The notes: generated by a model not told the origin, from the sequence alone. Counted from the first letter of the stretch, positions 1 through 10,259 are shown. The stretch is 64,000 nucleotides of DNA from Nocardioides sp. S5 (GCF_017310035.1 NZ_CP022296.1:4030001-4094000), one strand, 5' to 3'. Numbers and translations are program-made.

Positions 1-634
1 GGCCACCATCAAGGACTCGATCGAGACCAAGGGCTACCCGCCCAGCATGCGCGAGATCGGCCAGGCCGTCGGCCTCACGTCCTCCTCGAGCGTCGCGCAC
101 CAGCTGCGCGTGCTCGAGGGCAAGGGCTTCCTCAAGCGCGACCCCAACCGCCCGCGCGCCCTCGAGGTGTTCCTGCCCGAGGTGATGGCCGCGCGCCGCT
201 CGATGTCCAGCGGCGAGGAGTCGAGCGTCGACGAGACCGGCATCGGCGACGTCGTCCCGACCGCGGTCAACATCCCCGTCGTGGGCCGCATCGCGGCCGG
301 CGGGCCGATCCTCGCCGAGGAGCAGGTCACCGACGTCTTCCCGCTGCCCAAGCAGCTCGTCGGCGACGGCACCCTCTTCCTCCTCGAGGTCTCCGGCGAC
401 TCGATGGTCGAGGCCGCCATCTGCAACGGCGACTACGTCGTGATCCGCCAGGAGCAGACCGCGACCAACGGCCAGATCGTCGCGGCGCTGATCGACGGCG
501 AGGCGACCGTGAAGACCTTCCAGCGCAAGGACGGCCACGTCTGGCTGCTGCCGCACAACGCCGCCTACGACCCGATCCCGGGCGACAACGCCACCATCCT
601 CGGCGTCGTGACGGCAGTGCTGCGCAGCCTCTGA
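1..634 (+). CDS. lexA: LexA repressor (5'-truncated by window edge)
   Basis: SOS-response repressor. The open frame runs in from the window edge, so the N-terminus and promoter are not visible. The recognition helix region of the winged HTH ([17 protein letters not shown]) is followed by an acidic linker. The S24 autoprotease domain then shows the Ala-Gly cleavage site (GRIAAGGPI), the serine nucleophile in SGDSM and the lysine in ATVKTF. It should bind SOS operators and cleave itself when RecA is activated. The TGA stop at 632-634 is also the target-site copy of the IS5-type element that follows, so the coding sequence is intact but any transcript past the stop enters the element. In M. tuberculosis lexA lies close to hflX and dapF, as here. 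Confidence 0.96.
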   Translation, partial: ATIKDSIETKGYPPSMREIGQAVGLTSSSSVAHQLRVLEGKGFLKRDPNRPRALEVFLPEVMAARRSMSSGEESSVDETGIGDVVPTAVNIPVVGRIAAGGPILAEEQVTDVFPLPKQLVGDGTLFLLEVSGDSMVEAAICNGDYVVIRQEQTATNGQIVAALIDGEATVKTFQRKDGHVWLLPHNAAYDPIPGDNATILGVVTAVLRSL

Positions 635-651
635 CTGGGTGTGTCCCTATT
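635..651. repeat. Left terminal inverted repeat of IS5-type element
   Basis: CTGGGTGTGTCCCTATT is the exact reverse complement of 3072-3088. The preceding TGA is both the lexA stop codon and the left copy of the 3-bp target duplication. Confidence 0.88.
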
Positions 652-675
652 GCACTGACGACGAGCACGGTCACC

Positions 676-796
676 GTGCGGGGCATGTCGTACCCAAGTG
701 ATCTGACCGATGAGCAGTGGGCGTTGCTGGATCCGGTGTTCAACGCGCCGGGCAAGCGCGGCCGCAGGCATGGTGATGACCTCCGCACCGTGGTAG
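676..796 (+). pseudogene. IS5-family transposase, N-terminal fragment
   Basis: The GTG-started (or ATG at 685) frame encodes MSYPSDLTDEQWALLDPVF and then GKRGRRHGDDLRTVVD, the characteristic start of IS5-family transposases with the DUF4096-type N-terminus. Homology stops at about codon 40. The same frame then runs on through unrelated shadow sequence. None of the DDE catalytic residues remain, so the protein cannot be an active transposase. The junction with the C39-like sequence is near 797. Confidence 0.8.
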
Positions 797-1456
797 ACCC
801 CCACACGGCTCGCCGCCCTGTGCAAGAGCGGGCCGGTGTTCGTCGGGCCGCTGGAGATGGGGCTGCTGCTTCACCAGCCCGGTTCGGATCGGCCGATCGG
901 CGCCGACCACTTCGTCGCGGTCCTCGACGCCGGCCCGGACGGAGTCACCATGCACGACCCCCAGGGACATCCCTACGCCTGGTTGCCGCGCGCTGCGTTC
1001 CTGGCCGCCTGGGGCAGCGACACGATCGGGTACGGCACCGGCCGGTTCCCCCTGCGGACCAACCTTCGGCGGGTGGCGGACCGCACCGAGCACGACGCGG
1101 TGCGCGACCTGCTGCCGCTGGCCTACCGGTGGGCTCGCGGCGACCACGGTTCGTCAGGCGGAACCGGGATGGCGTTGCGCGACCTCGCGGAGCGGGCCGA
1201 AGCCGGACTCGGCAACCCGGCGGTGCCCGTGTTGCAGGACTTCTCCCTCCGTCTGGGGGCACGCCGACGCGCCGACGCCGCCACGGAGCTCGCGGCGTGG
1301 CCGGAGGTCGCCGACGTCCTGGACGCCCAAGCCCGTGCACTCGGGCGGGCTCAGTACGCGGCGGTCCGCGAAGACGGCACGCAGCTGGCGGACGCTTTTC
1401 GCCAGGCCGCCGATCTGCACGACGAGCTCGTGAACGCACTCTCCCGAGCCGTCTGA
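797..1456 (+). pseudogene. C39/BtrH-like papain-fold protein, N-terminally truncated
   Basis: The frame opens directly after the transposase stub and reads through a typical second half of a C39/BtrH-like cysteine-protease-fold protein: PVFVGPLEMGLLLHQP, then GADHFVAVLD with the probable catalytic histidine, then MHDPQGHPYAWLP. About 120 further residues form a helical C-terminal domain. The usual N-terminal part with the catalytic cysteine helix is missing, so this is probably a decayed passenger gene. A GTG at 836 could start a 206-residue product, but I see no good ribosome-binding site. The family assignment rests on motif resemblance only. Confidence 0.5.
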
Positions 1457-1511
1457 AGCAGAGCCCTCCACACCTGCCGGTCAGCGGCACCGCGGGTTCG
1501 CGATTTCTGTC

Positions 1512-1527
1512 GGTGCCGACCGGCACC
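1512..1527. repeat. Palindrome upstream of tnpB, candidate IS605-type left-end hairpin
   Basis: GGTGCCG (1512-1518) and CGGCACC (1521-1527) form a 7-bp stem with a 2-base gap, 10 bases before the tnpB start. IS200/IS605-family ends carry subterminal hairpins of this kind. No TnpA was found, so the role is inferred. Confidence 0.35.
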
Positions 1528-1536
1528 ATCAGGGGC

Positions 1537-2904
1537 ATGCCCGTAGCCGCTGGAAAGACCGCCGATGCCGTGCTGGTCTCGCATACCGGTGTGGCGTTGA
1601 CCCGGGCCACTACGTTCCGGTTCACCCTCGACGTCACCAGCGAGCAGCACCAACGGCTGTTGGCGCACGCCGGGGCGTCCCGGCTGGCGTTCAACCATCA
1701 CCTGGCCCGGGTGAAGGTGAACCTCGACCAGCGTGCCGCCGAACGCACCTACGGTGTGCCGGAGGCGGACCTGACGCCGTCGTTGTCGTGGAGCAAGGTC
1801 TCCTTCATCAACCACATGAACGCCTGGAAGGACGGCCGCGCGGTCGACGCGCCGGTCAACCACGACGGCAGCCGGGGTCTGCCGTGGCGAGGCGAGGTGT
1901 CGACCGATGTGTTCGAGACCGCGTCCGTGCACGCCGCCCAGGCGCTGGCGAACTGGGCGGCCTCCCGAAACGGCGCACGGGCCGGCAGGTCGGTCGGGTT
2001 CCCGCGGTTCAAGTCCCGGCACAAGACGACGCCGGCTTTCCGGCTCCGCGCCAAGTACCCCGAGGGTGCCGCGCCGCCGGTCCGTCCGACCGGACCGAAG
2101 GCGATGCGGTTCCCCAAGCTCGGTGGGCTCCGGGTCCGCGAGTCCACCCGCCGGCTACGGCGGCTGCTTCAGCAGGGCCGCTTCCACGCCTACGCTGCCG
2201 CGTTCCGGTACGAGCGCGGCCGCTGGGTCGTCTCGATCACCGGCGTCGCCGCACCGTTCCACCCGGCTCGCCGCACCACCACCGGCCGCCACCGGGCCCG
2301 GGTCGGGGTCGACCTCGGCGTGAAGACCCTCGCGGTCGCCGCCGACGAACACGGCAACCTCCGAGAAATCTGGGAGGGGGTGAAAGCACTCCACACAGCC
2401 CAGGCACGCCTGAAGCTGGCCAACCAGAGGTACTCGAGAACCAAGAGGGACTCCAACGGCCGCAAGAAGGCAGCACGACGCCTCGGCAAGCTCCACGCCC
2501 GCGTCGCTGCGGTACGGAAGGCGCTGTTGCACCAGATCACCGCCGACCTCGCCAAGGGCTACGCCTGCCTCGTGGTCGAGGACCTGAACACCGCCGGCAT
2601 GCTCGCCAACCGGCGGCTGGCACGGGTGGTCTCCGACGCTGCGTTCGCAGAGCTGCGCCGGCAACTCGAGTACAAGAGCAGTTGGTACGGCACCGAGCTC
2701 ATCATCGCTGACCGCTGGTTCCCGTCGTCCAAGACCTGCTCCGGCTGCGGGAGCATCAAGGCCGACCTGACCTTGACCGACCGCACCTACCGATGCGACT
2801 CCTGCGGTCTGGCCATCGACCGCGACGTCAACGCCGCGATCAACCTCGCCCGCTACACCGAACCACCACCGAGCAGCTCACCGCCACAACATGTGGCCGC
2901 CTGA
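1537..2904 (+). CDS. tnpB: TnpB, RNA-guided RuvC-like nuclease of an IS1341-type element
   Basis: A 455-residue OrfB/TnpB protein, the transposon-encoded relative of Cas12. All active-site elements are readable: RuvC-I in RVGVDLGVKTLAV (Asp259), RuvC-II in CLVVEDLN (Glu348), RuvC-III in DRDVNAAINLA (Asp430). A zinc ribbon with Cys401/404 and Cys420/423 sits between RuvC-II and III. The N-terminal part (TTFRFTLDVTSEQ) matches the OrfB helix-turn-helix region. Start ATG at 1537; an in-frame extension upstream is shadow sequence. There is no neighbouring TnpA (Y1 transposase), so this is a stand-alone TnpB. Known family members cut DNA guided by an RNA from their own 3' end, which helps the element persist. 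It appears intact. Confidence 0.92.
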   Translation: MPVAAGKTADAVLVSHTGVALTRATTFRFTLDVTSEQHQRLLAHAGASRLAFNHHLARVKVNLDQRAAERTYGVPEADLTPSLSWSKVSFINHMNAWKDGRAVDAPVNHDGSRGLPWRGEVSTDVFETASVHAAQALANWAASRNGARAGRSVGFPRFKSRHKTTPAFRLRAKYPEGAAPPVRPTGPKAMRFPKLGGLRVRESTRRLRRLLQQGRFHAYAAAFRYERGRWVVSITGVAAPFHPARRTTTGRHRARVGVDLGVKTLAVAADEHGNLREIWEGVKALHTAQARLKLANQRYSRTKRDSNGRKKAARRLGKLHARVAAVRKALLHQITADLAKGYACLVVEDLNTAGMLANRRLARVVSDAAFAELRRQLEYKSSWYGTELIIADRWFPSSKTCSGCGSIKADLTLTDRTYRCDSCGLAIDRDVNAAINLARYTEPPPSSSPPQHVAA

Positions 2905-3060
2905 CGCCCGCACCGCGTCTGCACCCGGATGGGCCGGGGAAGAGCCGACCGCCACCCTGCAGCACTGGGGCACTGGGTCGGAACCGAGGTAAGACCACCC
3001 CCGTGGCGCTCGGACGGCGACCAAACCACACGTCCGTCAGGTAGGGGTGAAGGGGAGCCG
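2905..3060 (+). ncRNA. Candidate omega-RNA 3' region of TnpB
   Basis: The 3' flank of tnpB holds nested stems: CACCCC (2996-3001) pairs with GGGGTG (3044-3049), and inside it CGGACG (3011-3016) pairs with CGTCCG (3031-3036). TnpB guide RNAs start within the tnpB 3' end, fold next to the right end of the element and take the following DNA as guide. If the boundary is near 3060, the guide would be read from the IS5-type terminus. Stems are seen; the RNA itself and its exact end are inferred. Confidence 0.35.
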
Positions 3061-3071
3061 GTGTCGTCCCG

Positions 3072-3088
3072 AATAGGGACACACCCAG
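3072..3088. repeat. Right terminal inverted repeat of IS5-type element
   Basis: AATAGGGACACACCCAG, the exact complement of 635-651, followed by the second TGA target copy at 3089-3091. Confidence 0.88.
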
Positions 3089-3118
3089 TGACAACCAGCG
3101 CGGGTGCACGATGGCTGC

Positions 3119-4336
3119 ATGAGCCAACTCCAGGATTCCTACGACTACGTCATCGTCGGTGGGGGTGTCGCGGCCGCCAGTGCGGTCTCCGGCATCCGGT
3201 CGGAGGACGAGGGCGGCAGCATCGCCGTCATCGGCTCCGAGCCCGCCAAGCCCGTCTACCGCCCCGCCCTGTCGAAGGACCTGTGGCTCAAGGACGGCGC
3301 CACGCTCGAGGGCAACTCGCTCGCCGGTGACCTGGAGGACGACGACCACGTCGACCTCGTCACCGACACGACCGTGACGGCGATCGACCCCGACGCCCAC
3401 GCCGTACGCCTCGCCGACGGCAGCAGCGTCGGCTACGGCAAGCTCCTGCTGGCCACCGGTGCCGAGCCGCGCGTGCTCGCCCTCGACCCCGGACCGCGGG
3501 TCGTCTACTACCGCACCGCCGCCGACTACGAGCGCCTGCGCGCGATCGCCGGGAAGGGCAGCCACGTCGCCGTCGTCGGCGGTGGCTACATCGGCTCGGA
3601 GATCGCCTCCGCGCTCGTGCAGAACGACGTCGCCGTCACGCTCGTGCTCAACCGGGAGGACGTGCAGGAGCAGATGTTCCCGCGCGCGCTCGCCGCCAGC
3701 CTGACCAAGGCCTTCGACGACCGCGGCGTGACGATCGTGCACGGCTCGGTCGAGCGCGGCGAGGACACCGGCGACGGCGTACGGATCCGGCTCGACGACG
3801 GCACCGACATCGCGGCCGACGCAGCGGTCATCGGCGTCGGCGTGCTCCCGCGCACGTCCCTGGCGGAGGCCGCCGGCCTCGAGGTCGACGACGGCATCGT
3901 CGTCGACGACCGCCTGCGCACCAGCGCCGCTGACGTGTACGCCGCGGGCGACGTCGCGTCCTACCCCGACGCGCTGCTCGGGCGCCGTCGCGTCGAGCAC
4001 GTCGACCACGCGGAGAAGTCCGGCGCGCACGCCGGCAAGGTGATGGCCGGCGCCGACGCGGCCTACGACTACACCCCCTTCTTCTGGTCCGACATCCTCG
4101 ACGCGGGCTACGAGGCGGTCGGCGAGACGTCGAGCGAGCTCGACATGGTCGAGGACTGGAAGCACGGCGAGATCGGCACCGGCGTCGTCTACTACGTCGG
4201 CTCGGGCCAGGTCCGTGGCGTGCTGCTGTGGAACGTGTGGGACAGCGTCGACCAGGCGCGCGAGCTCATCGCGTCGACCGGCAAGGAGCCGGTGTCAGAC
4301 CTGGAGTCGCTGCGCGGGCGGATCGCGTTCGGGTAG
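3119..4336 (+). CDS. FAD/NAD(P)-dependent reductase, ferredoxin-reductase/AIF type
   Basis: A 405-residue flavoprotein of the pyridine nucleotide-disulfide oxidoreductase class. The N-terminal FAD motif is VIVGGGVAAASAV, the central NAD(P) motif VAVVGGGYIGSEIAS, and the second FAD motif VYAAGDVASY. The C-terminal domain resembles the Reductase_C domain of ferredoxin/rubredoxin reductases. It probably passes electrons from NAD(P)H to a small iron-sulfur partner, but no partner gene is adjacent. Start ATG at 3119 was preferred over GTG at 3104 because the FAD motif then lies 14 residues in. The IS5-type element ends 30 bp upstream, so the gene has lost its former upstream context (directly behind lexA) and may now depend on element-borne transcription. 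Confidence 0.85.
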   Translation: MSQLQDSYDYVIVGGGVAAASAVSGIRSEDEGGSIAVIGSEPAKPVYRPALSKDLWLKDGATLEGNSLAGDLEDDDHVDLVTDTTVTAIDPDAHAVRLADGSSVGYGKLLLATGAEPRVLALDPGPRVVYYRTAADYERLRAIAGKGSHVAVVGGGYIGSEIASALVQNDVAVTLVLNREDVQEQMFPRALAASLTKAFDDRGVTIVHGSVERGEDTGDGVRIRLDDGTDIAADAAVIGVGVLPRTSLAEAAGLEVDDGIVVDDRLRTSAADVYAAGDVASYPDALLGRRRVEHVDHAEKSGAHAGKVMAGADAAYDYTPFFWSDILDAGYEAVGETSSELDMVEDWKHGEIGTGVVYYVGSGQVRGVLLWNVWDSVDQARELIASTGKEPVSDLESLRGRIAFG

Positions 4337-4344
4337 GGGTCACC

Positions 4345-4432
4345 GGTTTTCGAGGCTCGTCGCTGGCGCTCCTCGCACCTCAACCAGCGATCGTTCGGTG
4401 GTTGAGGTGCGAGCGGAGCGAGCCTCGAAACC
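4345..4432. repeat. Long imperfect palindromic intergenic element
   Basis: Left arm 4345-4386 and right arm 4399-4432 are near-complementary, for example CACCTCAACCA against TGGTTGAGGTG and GAGGCTCG against CGAGCCTCG, with a short centre. It would form a long hairpin after the reductase gene. From general knowledge, similar palindromes recur between genes in Nocardioides chromosomes. It may act as a terminator or REP-like element. Confidence 0.7.
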
Positions 4433-4463
4433 ACACCGGCGCCCACGCGGTAGCCTCGCGGCG

Positions 4464-5195
4464 ATGTCCAGCCCAGACCCCGCGCTCTTCCGCACCCGCC
4501 CGGGCAACCGACGGCGGCTGACGCCCGACGGCGAGGCCGAGCTCGACCGGCTCACCGTCGCGGCCGAGGAGTCGGCGTGGCTCAGCCCGCTGGCGTACAA
4601 CCTCACCGTCAGCCACAGCCACCGCTTCGTCTGGTACCGCGTGGCGAAGGTGGCGACCCGCACGATCCGCCACCACTGCGAGACCAACGGCGTCGCGCTC
4701 GACGTCGACCACGCGATGCGGGTGCGCTACCCGCTCGCGTCGTACGCCGACTACTTCACCTTCGCGTTCGTGCGCGACCCGCTCGACCGCTTCGTGTCGG
4801 CGTGGCACGACAAGGTCGTGGACCACAACTACTACGACTTCGACCCCGCCACCCACGAGCGGATGCAGACGGTGGAGGAGTTCGCCCGCTGGACCGCGGC
4901 GCACGACCTGTCGGCCGTGCCCGGCACCGACCAGCACCTCACGCTGCAGAGCCGGATGATCGACCTCAACCGGGTCGACTTCGTCGGCCGTCTGGAGACG
5001 TTCGACCGGGACTTCGCCGAGGTGTGCGAGCGCATCGGCGCCCCGGCCGTGCCGACGGCGCCCAAGAACCAGACCGCACCCGGCGGCCGCGACCGGCAGG
5101 TCTCCGACGAGCTGCGGGCGCTGGTGGCGCAGATGTACCGCCGCGACTACCAGGTCTTCGGCTACCCACCCGACGCTCCCGTCCAGGAGGACTGA
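4464..5195 (+). CDS. Sulfotransferase family protein
   Basis: A 243-residue protein resembling the carbohydrate sulfotransferase family (sulfotransfer_2 type), which transfers sulfate from PAPS to a carbohydrate acceptor. The 5'-phosphosulfate-binding region is WYRVAKVATRTIRHH, and the 3'-phosphate-binding region is FTFAFVRDPLDRFVSAW, with the typical RDPxxRxxSxW pattern. No signal peptide or membrane anchor is visible, so it is probably cytoplasmic. Start ATG at 4464, because the in-frame upstream sequence is the palindrome region. AGGAGG near its end (5185-5190) is the ribosome-binding site of the next gene. The acceptor cannot be told from the sequence. Confidence 0.82.
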   Translation: MSSPDPALFRTRPGNRRRLTPDGEAELDRLTVAAEESAWLSPLAYNLTVSHSHRFVWYRVAKVATRTIRHHCETNGVALDVDHAMRVRYPLASYADYFTFAFVRDPLDRFVSAWHDKVVDHNYYDFDPATHERMQTVEEFARWTAAHDLSAVPGTDQHLTLQSRMIDLNRVDFVGRLETFDRDFAEVCERIGAPAVPTAPKNQTAPGGRDRQVSDELRALVAQMYRRDYQVFGYPPDAPVQED

Positions 5196-5198
5196 CAG

Positions 5199-5605
5199 AT
5201 GGCGCTCGAACGACCACGCTTCAGCACGACCAGGCTCCGCGAGGGCTACGACGTCGCGGACGTCGACACAGCGGTGGACCGTGTCTTCGTCGCACTCGCC
5301 GACGGGGCGACGTCGATGACGGCCTCGGACGTCAGCAGCCTGAGGTTCAACCCGGTGCGGCTGGCCGAGGGTTACGACATGGGCGAGGTCGACAGCTGGC
5401 TCGACCAGGCCGCGGCGGAGCTCGGCCGGACCTCCGGAGGAGCGGCACCGGCGACTCCGGCGGCCCGCGAGACGCCCGCGTCGGCGGCGTACGAGACCAC
5501 GAGCGGCACGCGGTCGGACGCCGTCACCGAGGTGAGGTCGAGCTCACCGCGCATCCTCGTCGTCCTGGCGCTCGTCGTGCTGCTCGCGATCGTGGCCTAC
5601 GCCTT

Positions 5606-5615
<10 letters not shown>
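5199..5615 (+). CDS. Small membrane protein with two DivIVA-type motifs
   Basis: A 138-residue protein. It carries two tandem copies of the short DivIVA N-terminal motif: FSTTRLREGYDVADVDTAVD (about residues 7-26) and FNPVRLAEGYDMGEVDSWLD (about 49-68). A Ser/Ala/Thr-rich linker follows, then one C-terminal transmembrane helix (about 115-137). The long coiled coil of true DivIVA/Wag31 is absent. The motif normally mediates membrane or self-interaction at poles and septa, so a tail-anchored envelope or division role is possible but unproven. It sits 3 bases after the sulfotransferase stop, with AGGAGG at 5185-5190, and overlaps the convergent helicase gene by 10 bp. Confidence 0.75.
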
Positions 5616-7615
<2,000 letters not shown>

Positions 7616-7693
7616 CAGAGAACCCTACGCGGCCTCGCCGACACCACGGCGTACGCCATCCACAACGCGCCGCGGGACGCGCGGCGGGGTGCG

Positions 7694-7825
7694 TCAGTGC
7701 AGCTTCTTGCGCCCCATCTGGCGCTCGATGCGGCGCTCGGGCTGGCCGAGGACCTTCGCCAGGATCTTCACCCGGTAACGGTAGGCCACGACACCGAGCA
7801 CGACGATCAGCAGGAACCAGAACAT
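7694..7825 (-). CDS. 43-residue membrane-anchored basic protein
   Basis: A tiny gene with ATG at 7825 and TGA at 7694-7696. The product starts MFWFLLIVVLGVVAYRYRVK, a single N-terminal transmembrane helix, followed by a very basic tail (PERRIERQMGRKKLH). Strong third-position GC and the clear helix-plus-basic-tail design support real coding. It lies between the helicase and secDF on the same strand. I do not recognise a function. Confidence 0.6.
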   Translation of the reverse strand: MFWFLLIVVLGVVAYRYRVKILAKVLGQPERRIERQMGRKKLH

Positions 7826-7878
7826 GCGACGAGCCTACGCCGCGCCCGGTCACCGGGCAGGAGAAGAGCGAGCTCGCC

Positions 7879-10164
7879 TCAGACGACCGCGCCGGAGTCC
7901 TCGGGCGTCCGCTCGACCTTCTCCTTCTTCACCCGGCTCATCGGCCACTTCTCGTGGAAATAGGTCACGAGCGGGGTGGCGGTGAAGATCGAGGAGTAGG
8001 TGCCGACGACCAGACCGATGAGCAGCGCGATCGAGAAGTCGCGCAGCGAGTCGCCGCCGAGGATCGCCAGCGCAGCGAGGATGAACATCGTGCCGAGACC
8101 GGTGTTCACGGTGCGCGGCACCGTCTCGACGGCGGCCTTGTTGGCCAGCGTCGTGAAGTCGTCCTCGGGCTTCGAGCCGTGCCAGCGCTCGCGGACGCGG
8201 TCGAAGACGACGACGGTGTCGTTGACCGAGAGTCCGATGATGGTCATCGCAGCGGCCAGGAAGATGCCGTCGATCGGCTTGTCCAGCCACGCGAAGACGC
8301 CGACGACGATCAGCACGTCGTGCGCCATCGCGATGACGGCCGCCACACCGAAGGTCCACTTGAACCGGATGGCGAGGTAGAGCAGCTGGGCGAGGAAGGC
8401 GACGCCGAAGGCGATGAGGGCGTTGTTGCGCAGCTCGTCTCCCAGCGCGGCGCCGATCTGCTGGTCGTCGATCTTCTCCACGTCGCCACCGATCGCGGAC
8501 AGCTCGTCCTCGATCCGCTGCTCCTCGTCGTTGGTGATCTCGCCGGTGCGGACGGTGAAGTCGGCGGGGTCGTCGGCGGTCTGGACGACGGCCTCGGAGA
8601 AGCCGGCGTCGGACACGGCGGCCCGGGCCTCCTCGACGGTGACGTCCTGGCTCACCGAGTAGTCGAGCTGGCGGCCGCCGGTGAACTCGACGCCGAGGTT
8701 GAGCCCCTGGGCGATGCCGGCAATGGCGAAGACCGTCACCGCACCCGACACGGCCAGCCAGCGGCCGCGGTGCTTCATGATGTCGGGGTCCTTGCGGTCC
8801 AGCCAGGTGCGGACCTTGCCGACGTTGCCGAGCCCGCTGATCGCCGGCTTGCGGGTGACGCCCTTGTTGGAGACCGCGAGGTCGCACAGCACGCGGGCGA
8901 TGATCAGCGCCGAGATCATCGAGGCGATGACACCGATGGAGAGGGTGACACCGAAGCCCTTGATCGGGCCGGAGCCGAGGAAGAACAGCAGTGCGGCCGC
9001 GAGCAGCGTGGTGACGTTGGAGTCGATGATCGCGGTCCAGGCCTTGTTGAAGCCGACCTGGAGCGCGCGGCGCAGGCCCGCGGACGGGTAGGCGGCGTAC
9101 TCCTCCCGGGCCCGTTCGAAGACGAGCACGTTGGCGTCGATCGCCATGCCGATGGCCAGCACGAAGCCGGCGAGTCCCGGCAGGGTCAGCGTCGAGCCGA
9201 GCCCGACGAGCATCGCGTAGGCGAGCAGGGCGTACGACGCCAGCGCGACGGTCGCCATCGCGCCGACGAGGCGGTAGACCACGACGATGAACAGGCCGGT
9301 GAGGATCAGGCCGATGATGCCGGCCTCGATCGAGGCGTCGATCGCCGCGGCACCCAGCGAGGGGCCGACGAGGCGGTCGGAGATGGCCTTGAGCTCCAGC
9401 GGGAGGGCGCCGCCCTCGATGAGCGCGGCGAGGTCCTTGGCCTCCTCGGCGGTGTAGTCGCCGGTGATGTCGGTGGCGCCGCCACGGATGCCGACGTTGC
9501 AGCCGATGCCCTCGGTGACCTCGGGCGAGGAGATGATCTCGTTGTCGAGCACGATCGCGATGCGGCGCTTCGGGTCGCCGAGGGCGTTGCAGGCGGCGGC
9601 GCCGGTGATGTCGGCCCAGGTGCTGCCTGCCTCACCGTTGAAGTCGATGGCCACGACCCACTCGACGCTCTGGTCGCGCTGGACCGCGCTCGCGCCGCTG
9701 ATCTGCTCGCCCTGGATGACCGTGGGACCGATCTCGAGCGTGTCGCCCTGGTCGGACGGGAGGACCTGGTTGGCCTTCTTCGACGGCTCGGCGTCCGGCT
9801 GCGCGGTGGCGAGGACCTCGTGGATGGTGAGCTTCGCAGTGGTGCCGATGCGCTCCTCTGCCTCCTGTGCCTCCTCGTCGTTGGTGACGCCGGGCAGCTC
9901 GACGAGGATCCGGTTCTCGCCCTGGCGGACGAGGGTCGACTCCGCGACACCGAGGGCGTCGACGCGGCCGCGCAGCACCTCGAGGGTCTTGTCGACGTTC
10001 TCGGCCGTGGCCGGGGTCTGCTCGGTGCCCTCCGCCTCGAAGACGAACTGCGCGCCGCCCCGGAGGTCCAGGCCCAGGTTGGGCTTGACGTTGAGGGCGA
10101 GCGCCGCGCACCCGGCCAGGAGGCCGAGGACGAGGATGAAGCGGACCCAGACACCACGTGACAT
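7879..10164 (-). CDS. secDF: Fused protein translocase subunit SecDF
   Basis: A 761-residue fusion of SecD and SecF, the proton-driven RND-type partner of SecYEG that helps pull secreted proteins across the membrane. The SecD half has the first helix, the LGLDLRGGAQFVFE motif, a periplasmic domain and five helices with GMAIDANVLVFERAREE. The SecF half repeats the plan with LGVEFTGGRQLDY and LSVNDTVVVFDRVRE. A 12-helix topology is expected. ATG at 10164 was chosen because the AGGGGAG element then has 10-base spacing; ATG at 10173 is an alternative with almost none. Many actinobacteria instead have separate secD and secF genes beside yajC and ruvB, so this copy next to hflX may be additional. 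No yajC or ruvB is nearby. Confidence 0.93.
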   Translation of the reverse strand: MSRGVWVRFILVLGLLAGCAALALNVKPNLGLDLRGGAQFVFEAEGTEQTPATAENVDKTLEVLRGRVDALGVAESTLVRQGENRILVELPGVTNDEEAQEAEERIGTTAKLTIHEVLATAQPDAEPSKKANQVLPSDQGDTLEIGPTVIQGEQISGASAVQRDQSVEWVVAIDFNGEAGSTWADITGAAACNALGDPKRRIAIVLDNEIISSPEVTEGIGCNVGIRGGATDITGDYTAEEAKDLAALIEGGALPLELKAISDRLVGPSLGAAAIDASIEAGIIGLILTGLFIVVVYRLVGAMATVALASYALLAYAMLVGLGSTLTLPGLAGFVLAIGMAIDANVLVFERAREEYAAYPSAGLRRALQVGFNKAWTAIIDSNVTTLLAAALLFFLGSGPIKGFGVTLSIGVIASMISALIIARVLCDLAVSNKGVTRKPAISGLGNVGKVRTWLDRKDPDIMKHRGRWLAVSGAVTVFAIAGIAQGLNLGVEFTGGRQLDYSVSQDVTVEEARAAVSDAGFSEAVVQTADDPADFTVRTGEITNDEEQRIEDELSAIGGDVEKIDDQQIGAALGDELRNNALIAFGVAFLAQLLYLAIRFKWTFGVAAVIAMAHDVLIVVGVFAWLDKPIDGIFLAAAMTIIGLSVNDTVVVFDRVRERWHGSKPEDDFTTLANKAAVETVPRTVNTGLGTMFILAALAILGGDSLRDFSIALLIGLVVGTYSSIFTATPLVTYFHEKWPMSRVKKEKVERTPEDSGAVV

Positions 10165-10259
10165 GCGCGACATACTCCCCTACCGACTTCGAACGCCCGA
10201 ATCCGGGCACGGACTGCCCAACGGCTGACCACCGCGGTTGGTTCCGGGCCGTCGGCGCG

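Larger units (their letters stand above)
635..3088. mobile_element. IS5-type transporter element with passenger genes
   Basis: A 2454-bp segment is bounded by perfect 17-bp terminal inverted repeats and flanked on both sides by TGA (632-634 and 3089-3091), a 3-bp TNA-type target duplication as made by the IS427/IS1031 groups of the IS5 family. Inside are only the first ~40 codons of an IS5-type transposase, a truncated C39-like gene and a complete tnpB. No full DDE transposase is present, so the unit looks like a transporter IS that would need a transposase supplied in trans. It inserted exactly at the lexA stop codon, about 28 bp before the next gene. The nesting order (TnpB into IS, or cargo captured between ends) is inferred. 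Confidence 0.8.

Noticed and set aside
676..2904. A single 742-codon open frame spanning transposase stub, cargo and TnpB
   Set aside because: The middle part is an Arg/Pro/Gly-rich shadow of the C39-like gene in another frame; tnpB has its own start at 1537.
7616..7693. SOS box upstream of the DinG-like helicase
   Set aside because: No sequence close to the actinobacterial CGAAC-N4-GTTCG consensus was found before the start codon.
7954..10161. A 735-codon plus-strand open frame opposite secDF
   Set aside because: Its composition (VGDEVGG-type repeats) is the antisense reading of the SecDF codons.
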